Under the pieces are notes generated by a model. The model made no database searches and was not told the DNA's origin. It worked only from the letters and a program-made list of their open reading frames with translations. Position numbers and translations under genes: made by a program. Below, one piece after another: positions 58,200 to 64,000 of a stretch of 64,000 nucleotides of DNA. Within the stretch, counting starts at the first letter, position 1; the number at the start of each line of letters is the position of its first letter. The DNA is from UBA4132 sp037133675 (GTDB lineage Bacteria > Pseudomonadota > Gammaproteobacteria > Methylococcales > Methylomonadaceae), in the NCBI GenBank assembly GCA_037133675.1, contig JBAXNR010000003.1, positions 25,657 through 89,656 on the forward strand. The letters run 5' to 3'.

Positions 58200-58224
58200 C
58201 TGTGAGTAGCCTCTAGTAAAAAAT

Positions 58225-59067
58225 ATGCTCAGTTATCGACATTCGTTTCATGCAGGAAATTTTGCCGATGTATTAAAACACATCGTATTAATACAGATAC
58301 TTGAGTATTTCGGCAAAAAAGATCAAGCGTTTTGTTATATTGATACTCATGCGGGTGCTGGTGATTACCTGCTGAATAGCGGTTACGCACTAAAAAATAG
58401 CGAGTTTGCGGGAGGTATCGGTAAATTATGGCAACGTTCTGATTTGCCCGATGCGGTGGTTAGTTACATACAGCTCATCAAGCAAGCAAATAGCAATGAC
58501 AAAATGACACGCTATCTAGGGTCGCCGCTTATCGCTCAACAGTTACTACGCAGCCAAGACCGTTTGTTTTTGTACGAGCTACATTCAACAGAGGTTGAGT
58601 TATTAAGCACGGCGATAGGCAGAGACAAACGTGTCAAAATCTTTCATGCAGATGGCTTGAAAAATAGTCTAGGATTATTGCCACCGCCTGAACGTCGTGG
58701 CTTAGTATTGATTGATCCAAGTTATGAATTAAAAACAGACTACGTTGATGTACCGAATGCCCTGCGTGCCATGCACAAACGCTTTACGACAGGGACTTAC
58801 GCGCTTTGGTATCCTGTGGTGGATCGTAGCCGTAATAAGGCACTAGAAAAGGCTATAAAAGCGAGCGGTATTAAAAATGTACAATTATTTGAACTGGGGC
58901 TTGTCGCTGATACCAAAGAACACGGTATGACTGCTAGTGGACTAATTATTGTTAATCCACCGTGGACGCTGACCACTCAAATGCAACACATTTTGCCTTG
59001 GTTGGTTGACGTGCTAGGCAATCATGGCTCAAGTTTTTATCGTATAGAAACGTTGGTTGAAGAATAA
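58225..59067 (+). CDS. rlmJ: 23S rRNA (adenine2030-N6)-methyltransferase
   Basis: This 280-residue enzyme starts MLSYRHSFHAGNFADVLKH, the RlmJ hallmark. It contains DTHAGAGDYLL (SAM-binding) and the N6-adenine catalytic motif LVLIDPSYELKTDY (DPSY type). C-terminal GMTASGLIIVNPPWTL also matches. It methylates A2030 of 23S rRNA. It is transcribed alone. Confidence 0.93.
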   Translation: MLSYRHSFHAGNFADVLKHIVLIQILEYFGKKDQAFCYIDTHAGAGDYLLNSGYALKNSEFAGGIGKLWQRSDLPDAVVSYIQLIKQANSNDKMTRYLGSPLIAQQLLRSQDRLFLYELHSTEVELLSTAIGRDKRVKIFHADGLKNSLGLLPPPERRGLVLIDPSYELKTDYVDVPNALRAMHKRFTTGTYALWYPVVDRSRNKALEKAIKASGIKNVQLFELGLVADTKEHGMTASGLIIVNPPWTLTTQMQHILPWLVDVLGNHGSSFYRIETLVEE

Positions 59068-59193
59068 TATTGCTCGAAACGCATAGGCAGCTATTCTGAG
59101 AATTTCATGGTAACTATTTGAGATTACTTATCCGCCTAGCCGTAAATAAAAGAGTGCCGTAACGAAAGTGTCAATACACACAAGGTAGAAACC

Positions 59194-59883
59194 ATGATAC
59201 CGATTAGAGATACCGCACCGTGTTATAAAAAACCTTGGATTACTTGGGGCTTGATTGTGCTGTGTACCAGCATTTTTATAGTCATGAAATTAATGCCCTT
59301 CGAGCTAAGTTCTCGACTGATTGCTCAGTATGGAATGATCCCTCTGCGCTATGCCGATTCACAATGGGCAATGACTGCTGAGCTGCCTTTTGATTATTAT
59401 TTTTCAGTGCTAAGCAATTTATTTTTACACGCCAGTTGGAGTCATCTTATTGTAAATATGTGGTTCTTGTGGATTTTTGCTGATAATGTCGAAGATCGCA
59501 TGGGACGATTACCGTTTTTAGTTTTTTATTTACTCTGCGGTATTTTTGCAAGCCTTTTGCAATGGTATTTTGACCCGATTCTTGATATTCCTGTTGTAGG
59601 CGCATCGGGTGCTATCGCTGGCGTATTGGCAGCTTATTTCTTTCTTTATCCCTTTGAGCGCGTGATACTTTGGATGCCGCTGTTTTTTTTCTTACCAATT
59701 GTCATTCATGTTCCTGCGATTGCTTTTTTAGGTCTGTGGGTTATTATGCAATTACACGATGCTACCACTTCAATCGTGATGAAAGATACCGTGGTTGACG
59801 TTGCTTGGTGGGCGCATTTAGGTGGTTTTATTGCAGGCTCACTTCTGTATCGCCTATTTGTTAAAAAACAGCCAATTGAATAA
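59194..59883 (+). CDS. Rhomboid-family intramembrane serine protease
   Basis: This 229-residue protein has six to seven transmembrane helices. The loop-1 and helix-2 motif is HASWSHLIVNMWFLWIFADN, the catalytic Ser138 lies in GASGAIAGVLAAYF, and His208 in WWAHLGGFIAG completes the dyad. The protease cleaves substrates within the inner membrane. The N-terminal MIPIRDTAPC is typical of the group. Substrate unknown. Confidence 0.9.
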   Translation: MIPIRDTAPCYKKPWITWGLIVLCTSIFIVMKLMPFELSSRLIAQYGMIPLRYADSQWAMTAELPFDYYFSVLSNLFLHASWSHLIVNMWFLWIFADNVEDRMGRLPFLVFYLLCGIFASLLQWYFDPILDIPVVGASGAIAGVLAAYFFLYPFERVILWMPLFFFLPIVIHVPAIAFLGLWVIMQLHDATTSIVMKDTVVDVAWWAHLGGFIAGSLLYRLFVKKQPIE

Positions 59884-60012
59884 ATTACAGTATTTTTAGC
59901 CTGTTAAGGTATAATTTGCTTCCTCAAAAATAGGTTTTTGACAAAAATAACCCAGTCAGTCACAGGTGGACGGACTAAAAGACTTCTTAAAGTTATCAGG
60001 ATCAAAAGTAAT

Positions 60013-60342
60013 ATGAAAAAAGTTAATATTGTGTTGGCAAGGCTGCTTCAGTTTGTCGTTTTTGTAGTTTCTACCTTTACGGTTATAGTCTATTTTGGTG
60101 CGATGGTGTTATTACCACTGGATGCCATTGTCTTACTGATAAAATTATTGGGAGTCTTTGGTCTACACGGCTTTATCGGTGCAATGATAGCAATTCCAGC
60201 GGTAGGCTATTTATGTTTTATGGTTTATAAAATGCCTGAACTTTGCAAACTGGTTATTGATACGGGTATCGAGCTGGTTAAAACGGGTAAGGCAAAAGTT
60301 GAAGCATTTAATGAAATTGTCAACGCGCTACCACAAAACTGA
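60013..60342 (+). CDS. Small hypothetical inner-membrane protein
   Basis: This 109-residue protein from ATG 60013 has two to three hydrophobic segments (about 6-30, 36-52, 57-75) and an amphipathic C-terminal helix (LVKTGKAKVEAFNEIVNAL). The frame opens 75 bases upstream, but AGGA about ten bases before ATG 60013 favours this start. No family recognised. Confidence 0.5.
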   Translation: MKKVNIVLARLLQFVVFVVSTFTVIVYFGAMVLLPLDAIVLLIKLLGVFGLHGFIGAMIAIPAVGYLCFMVYKMPELCKLVIDTGIELVKTGKAKVEAFNEIVNALPQN

Positions 60343-60394
60343 TTGTTTTTCGCTGATAAGTCACGGTACTCACTTTATTGATTGTTAGCCGTAG

Positions 60395-60424
60395 GATGGG
60401 TAGAGGTAATAGCCGACACCCATC
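60395..60424. repeat. GATGGGT/ACCCATC dispersed palindrome
   Basis: GATGGGT (60395-60401) and ACCCATC (60418-60424), preceded by GTAG, resemble the GTAGG-TTGGG family at 33181 and 61081 with a different arm sequence. Confidence 0.4.
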
Positions 60425-60494
60425 ATCAAAACTGCCCCATTACGTTTTACCCTCCTACTGCACTTCATCGCTTAACTACCATTAAGGAAACTCC

Positions 60495-61076
60495 ATGCGC
60501 GTCTTTATGCTGTCGATGTTACTACTTTTTACTACCACACTCTCTTTTGCAACGGAAAACAAAATGTCTGATACACAAACCAAAGTTAAATTAACCACCT
60601 CATTAGGTGACATCGTTATTCAATTAAATAGCGAAAAAGCTCCGATTTCAGCAGCCAATTTTTTAACTTATGTCACCGAAGGTTTTTATAACGGTACAAT
60701 TTTTCACCGTGTTATTCCTGATTTTATGGCACAAGGCGGTGGTTTTGATACCAGCTTTAATCAAAAAGCCGTTCACGCACCCATTAAAAATGAAGCCGAT
60801 AATGGGCTAAAAAATACACGCGGCACATTAGCAATGGCGCGTACTGGCGTGGTTGATTCTGCTACTGCACAATTTTTCATCAACCTCAAAGACAATTCAT
60901 TTTTGAATCATACCGCTAAAAATACCAGCGGTTGGGGTTATGCAGTATTTGGTGAAGTAATTGAAGGCATGGATGTGGTTGATAAAATGGCTACCCAAGC
61001 GACAGGCAATCGTGGCGGACATTCAGATGTGCCTAAAACCGACATCGTGATTGAAAAAGCGGAAGTGTTGAAATAA
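60495..61076 (+). CDS. Cyclophilin-type peptidyl-prolyl isomerase with signal peptide
   Basis: This 193-residue protein has a Sec signal peptide (cleavage after SFA-19), then a single cyclophilin domain: TSLGDIVIQLNSEKAPISAANF, FHRVIPDFMAQGGGF with the catalytic Arg, ATAQFFINLKDNSFLNH and WGYAVFGEVIEGMDVVDKMA. It should catalyse proline isomerisation in the periplasm (PpiA-like place, PpiB-like sequence). An internal ATG at 60564, just before MSDTQTKVKL, could in principle give a cytoplasmic form. Confidence 0.9.
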   Translation: MRVFMLSMLLLFTTTLSFATENKMSDTQTKVKLTTSLGDIVIQLNSEKAPISAANFLTYVTEGFYNGTIFHRVIPDFMAQGGGFDTSFNQKAVHAPIKNEADNGLKNTRGTLAMARTGVVDSATAQFFINLKDNSFLNHTAKNTSGWGYAVFGEVIEGMDVVDKMATQATGNRGGHSDVPKTDIVIEKAEVLK

Positions 61077-61080
61077 AGCC

Positions 61081-61163
61081 GTAGCTTGGAATAAGGTACG
61101 AATCCCAACAAATAGCCAAACAGGATAAATGTTGGGGTTCGCTTAAGGCTTACCCCAACGTAC
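61081..61163. repeat. Dispersed two-hairpin repeat, copy 2
   Basis: This copy shares the layout of 33181-33262: a first hairpin with GGTACGAATCCCAACAA and a second half almost identical to copy 1 (TGTTGGGGTTCG through CTTACCCCAACGTAC). It lies directly after the cyclophilin gene and before a convergent gene, so it may also terminate transcription. Confidence 0.7.
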
Positions 61164-61179
61164 TTAGAGCAATGTATGA

Positions 61180-61446
61180 TTAATCTTCAACCCAAACCTT
61201 CAAACAATAAGAAACCTTTGTGTACATATCAGCCCAACAATGGACATTCACATCAGGTAAAGTAGTATCATCTGGATACGCATCGCCTCTTCCACCTAGC
61301 CCCCATCTACTGGTGTTTTTTATAGCCTTATTAAACTCTATTCTTGTTATTCTTTTTCCATCACATGGATATTTATCATCCCATCGAGAGCCAAGAACTT
61401 CAGTTTCTTTATCTACACACACATCAACCGCAAGACGCTCAGCCAT
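61180..61446 (-). CDS. Hypothetical small Cys-containing protein
   Basis: This 88-residue protein from ATG 61446 (GGGAG seven bases upstream) starts MAERLAVDVCVDKETEVLGS, continues WDDKYPCDGKRITRIEFNKA and ends YCLKVWVED. It is hydrophilic with four Cys, without signal peptide. It is divergent from an XRE regulator 146 bases away, so the regulator could control it. No family recognised. Confidence 0.5.
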   Translation of the reverse strand: MAERLAVDVCVDKETEVLGSRWDDKYPCDGKRITRIEFNKAIKNTSRWGLGGRGDAYPDDTTLPDVNVHCWADMYTKVSYCLKVWVED

Positions 61447-61591
61447 TTCATTTCTCCCAAAAACGAGGATGTTATGTAATAAGGCAACGGACAACCTCTA
61501 AAACCTATAATGCCTAAGTGGATTTTGACTTGATTCTTATACAGTGACCACTTACTATTTGTTACTATCACCTACCGAAAAAGAGCAATTT

Positions 61592-61981
61592 ATGCAACTT
61601 GGCGAAAAAATCACCTTAATGCGGACATTAAAAGGACTGACGCAGGAAGAAATGGCGGAAAAATTGAGTATGTCCACAACGGGTTATGCAAAAATTGAAC
61701 GAGGAGAAACAAAATTGCAAAACCCAAGATTGGATAAAATAGCGGAAGTGTTAGGCATGGAGTTATCAGACTTATTAAACTTTGACACTAAAAATGTATT
61801 TAATTTTGCCGAAAACTGTAATCCAACTAATCTTGCACAAGGTTATATTCTTTTAACTGAAACCCAATGCGTTCATGAACTTGAAAAAGCCCATTTCATG
61901 ATTGAACAGCAAAATAAAGAAATTTCTTATTTAAAAGAAATTATTGAATTAATGAAAAATAAAAATGATGCAACTGTTTAG
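61592..61981 (+). CDS. XRE-family HTH transcriptional regulator
   Basis: This 129-residue protein has an N-terminal Cro/C1-type HTH (GEKITLMRTLKGLTQEEMAE, KLSMSTTGYAKIERGETKLQ). The C-terminal part is helical and partly coiled coil (FMIEQQNKEISYLKEIIELM). ATG 61592 is taken (GAG seven bases upstream); a GTG 48 bases earlier is possible. It may regulate the divergent small gene. It ends just before lpxH. Confidence 0.75.
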   Translation: MQLGEKITLMRTLKGLTQEEMAEKLSMSTTGYAKIERGETKLQNPRLDKIAEVLGMELSDLLNFDTKNVFNFAENCNPTNLAQGYILLTETQCVHELEKAHFMIEQQNKEISYLKEIIELMKNKNDATV

Positions 61982-61994
61982 TCATTAATTGTTC

Positions 61995-62657
61995 ATGAAA
62001 AAAGACATCCTATTCATCTCCGACCTACACCTGTCACTAGAAAAACCCGAAATCACTCGCCGTTTTCTAAGTTTCCTAGCGGGTCGCGCCAAAAAAGCCA
62101 AAGCTGTCTACATTCTCGGTGATTTATTCGACACATGGATAGGTGATGATGATTTCATGCCGCCCAATAACAAAATACGGCAACAGCTCAAACAGTTGAC
62201 CAATTCAGGTACAAAAGTTTTTTTACAACAAGGCAACCGTGATTTTTTACTGGGAAAACGATTTGCTCAAGACACAGGCGTGACCTTGCTAGATGAATAC
62301 GCAGTGATTGATTTATACGGCACACCGACACTGATAACACACGGTGATTTACTGTGTACCGATGACCTGCCTTATCAAGCATTTCGCGTTAAATCACACA
62401 CACTGGAATGGCAACGCAACGTGCTGTCAAAACCGCTGTTATTGCGCTTATTAGCCGCTCGTTGGTATCGCTTGCGTAGTTACTTTCATAAGCGTAAAAA
62501 ATCGCAAGATATAATGGATGTTAATCAGGACACGGTAGCGAAAGTAATGCGTGATTACGGTACATTACGCTTGATTCATGGGCATACTCACCGCCCTACA
62601 TTGCACAGCTTTGAAATCAACGGTCAAGTCGCTCAGCGTTTCGTATTAGCGGCATAG
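61995..62657 (+). CDS. lpxH: UDP-2,3-diacylglucosamine diphosphatase
   Basis: This 220-residue calcineurin-like phosphoesterase has LFISDLHLSLEKPEI, ILGDLFDTWIGDDDF, LQQGNRDFLLGKRF, THGDLLCTDDLPYQ and IHGHTHRPTLH, the metal-binding blocks of LpxH. It releases UMP to form lipid X in lipid A synthesis. ATG 61995 is preferred to a TTG two codons upstream. Confidence 0.94.
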   Translation: MKKDILFISDLHLSLEKPEITRRFLSFLAGRAKKAKAVYILGDLFDTWIGDDDFMPPNNKIRQQLKQLTNSGTKVFLQQGNRDFLLGKRFAQDTGVTLLDEYAVIDLYGTPTLITHGDLLCTDDLPYQAFRVKSHTLEWQRNVLSKPLLLRLLAARWYRLRSYFHKRKKSQDIMDVNQDTVAKVMRDYGTLRLIHGHTHRPTLHSFEINGQVAQRFVLAA

Positions 62658-62767
62658 ACTAAAGACTCAGGCGAAGTTTTATGCTGGAATAATGACAGTT
62701 ATCAAGTAGAAGTGTTTTAAGAAACAAGGAGCTAAGTTCAATCATTACACCTTATCCCTATTAAAAG

Positions 62768-62795
62768 TTGACATTTAAGCCAAAATCATTAAATC
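62768..62795 (+). promoter_or_regulatory. Candidate sigma-70 promoter upstream of xoxF
   Basis: A perfect TTGACA at 62768-62773 is followed after 15-16 bases by TTAAAT/TAAATC. It lies about 125 bases before the xoxF start. A 7-bp inverted repeat AATTCCT/AGGAATT (62814-62820, 62829-62835) lies just downstream and could bind a regulator. The assignment is weak; no experimental motif is known to me for this site. Confidence 0.3.
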
Positions 62796-62918
62796 TAGGC
62801 ACTTGGTGTGAAAAATTCCTAAGCATGGAGGAATTAAAACGTTCACCCAAAAACTAATATTAGTCTAATAACATAACCAGTATTTTGTTTTATATAAAAT
62901 ACTCAAGGAGAATCATAT

Positions 62919-64000
62919 ATGATGAAAAAGCCTTTAAAAAGCTGGCTACTTGCTTCAAGTGTTGCCGCTTTGCTAGCCGTACCAACAATTTCAACTGCGA
63001 ATCAAGGCGTTGAAACATTGACTAAGAATCCAGCTAACTGGGCAACTTGGGGCGGTGATTATGCAGGCACTCGTTATAGCGAATTAAAAGAAATCAACGC
63101 TGATAATGTTAAAACTCTACAACCCGCTTGGTCTTTCTCTACAGGCGTATTGCGTGGTCATGAAGGCGGTCCTTTAGTTGTTGATGACGTTATTTACATT
63201 CACACACCATTTCCAAATAAAGTTTACGCATTAGATCAAAAAACCCAAGCTGTTATCTGGGAATTTGAACCCACTCAAGATGCAGACGTAACTATTCCTG
63301 TTATGTGCTGTGACACTGTTAACCGTGGTTTGGCTTACGGCGATGGCAAAATCTTCCTACAACAATCTAACACTGTTTTAACTGCATTAGATGCAAAAAC
63401 AGGTAAAAGAGTATGGAGCGTACAAAACGGTGATCCTAAATTAGGTATGACCAACACCAACGCGCCTTTAGTTGTTAAAGACAAAGTCTTAACTGGTATT
63501 TCAGGTGGTGAATTTGGTGTGCGTGGTTTCTTGGCCGCTTATGACATCAACACTGGTAAATTGGCATGGAAAGGTTATAGCATCGGTCCCGATAAAGACA
63601 CGTTAATCAATGCTGATAAAACCACGACTTGGGAAGACGGCAAAGTTGCTAAAGTTGGCGAAAATTCAAGCATCAAAACTTGGGAAGGCGACCAGTGGAA
63701 AATTGGTGGCGGAACAACTTGGGGCTGGACTAGCTACGATTCTAAATTAAACTTGATTTACTACGGATCAGGCAACCCATCAACTTGGAACCCAGTACAA
63801 CGTCCTGGTGACAACAAATGGTCTATGTCATTGTGGGCGCGTGATGCGGACACAGGTGAAGTTAAATGGGTTTACCAAATGACTCCACATGATGAATGGG
63901 ATTATGACGGTATCAACGAAACTGTATTAGTTGACCAAGAAGTAAAAGGCAAAATGCACAAAACTATCGTGCATTTCGACCGTAACGGTTTTGGCTATAC
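62919..64000 (+). CDS. xoxF: Lanthanide-type PQQ methanol dehydrogenase XoxF (cut by window edge)
   Basis: AGGAG at 62906-62910 precedes ATG 62919. A Sec signal peptide (to about residue 28) leads into a PQQ-dependent beta-propeller: NWATWGGDYAGTRYSELKEI, the adjacent-Cys pair VMCCDTVNRG, GGTTWGWTSYDSKLNLIYYG and GNPSTWNPVQRPGDNKWSMS. The site HDEWDYDGINE places the catalytic Asp at 328 and a second Asp at 330. That extra Asp two residues on is the lanthanide-binding mark of XoxF; calcium MxaF enzymes have Ala there. It oxidises methanol in the periplasm and passes electrons to a cytochrome c. About 360 residues are present of roughly 600. Cytochrome xoxG and xoxJ would be expected just beyond the window. 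Confidence 0.93.
   Translation, partial: MMKKPLKSWLLASSVAALLAVPTISTANQGVETLTKNPANWATWGGDYAGTRYSELKEINADNVKTLQPAWSFSTGVLRGHEGGPLVVDDVIYIHTPFPNKVYALDQKTQAVIWEFEPTQDADVTIPVMCCDTVNRGLAYGDGKIFLQQSNTVLTALDAKTGKRVWSVQNGDPKLGMTNTNAPLVVKDKVLTGISGGEFGVRGFLAAYDINTGKLAWKGYSIGPDKDTLINADKTTTWEDGKVAKVGENSSIKTWEGDQWKIGGGTTWGWTSYDSKLNLIYYGSGNPSTWNPVQRPGDNKWSMSLWARDADTGEVKWVYQMTPHDEWDYDGINETVLVDQEVKGKMHKTIVHFDRNGFGY

Overview
The window looks like a chromosomal segment of a gammaproteobacterial methylotroph, most likely a Methylococcales-type methanotroph. This rests on three things. A PQQ methanol dehydrogenase at the right edge carries the Asp-Tyr-Asp signature of lanthanide-dependent XoxF. Serine-cycle and C2/C3 genes (serine-glyoxylate aminotransferase, hydroxypyruvate/glyoxylate reductase, hydroxypyruvate isomerase, tartronate semialdehyde reductase) are present. 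The housekeeping order (tRNA-fMet, rimP, nusA, infB, rbfA, truB, rpsO, pnp) is typical of gammaproteobacteria. The sequence is moderately AT-rich with many short palindromic intergenic repeats. The genus is an inference; no rRNA gene is present.

Layout. 1-5866 (minus): a glycine-zipper lipoprotein, a membrane-anchored WD40/caspase-like protease, a passenger-less two-partner-secretion exoprotein and its TpsB transporter (cut by the window edge). 6245-8060 (plus): parA, a tiny ParB-N-terminus-like gene and parB, coupled by ATGA overlaps. 8263-10057: ccmCDE and a thermonuclease-fold protein. 10151-11950 (minus): a TerC/DUF475 membrane protein and a diheme cytochrome c4. 12183-13202: pheS without pheT. 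13236-18363 (minus): a twice-frameshifted J-domain gene, a VTT membrane protein and the pcnB-folK-panB-panC operon. 18635-22803 (plus): a small membrane protein, an RDD protein, prlC and ubiD. 23213-24762 (minus): a methyltransferase and a YdjM-type membrane protein. 24810-25190: a collapsed phosphomannomutase gene. 25208-27441: a two-component system. 27513-29509: a Septu-like ATPase/HNH defence pair. 29616-31552: yfhL ferredoxin, hyi and glxR. 31609-31835: a collapsed GGDEF gene. 32008-35814: sgaA and hprA, separated by a HEPN-motif protein, a Rap1a-like protein and hicBA. 35872-40264: a cysteine-less glutaredoxin-like protein, rhlE, a DUF1566 protein bracketed by 48-bp inverted repeats, a RAYT transposase fragment and higBA. 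40367-51425 (minus): the translation/RNA-decay operon, interrupted between rbfA and truB by an AT-rich HpaII-like restriction cassette with a truncated methyltransferase. 51564-53797: an unassigned three-gene cluster and an orphan antitoxin-like gene. 53933-62657: a second DEAD-box helicase with a long leader, a CorB-like protein, FHA protein, secreted protein, rlmJ, rhomboid, cyclophilin, HTH regulator and lpxH. 62919-end: xoxF.

The core metabolic genes fit C1 metabolism: XoxF oxidises methanol in the periplasm, the diheme cytochrome and Ccm proteins serve c-type cytochromes, and SgaA/HprA/Hyi/GlxR handle glyoxylate, hydroxypyruvate and tartronate semialdehyde. Accessory material has repeatedly been inserted between functionally linked core genes: HEPN-Rap1a-HicBA between sgaA and hprA, the HpaII-like cassette between rbfA and truB, and RAYT/REP-like repeats with higBA beside rhlE. 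The least explained units are the protease/two-partner-secretion cluster, the mini-ParB gene inside parAB, and the 51564-53369 cluster.
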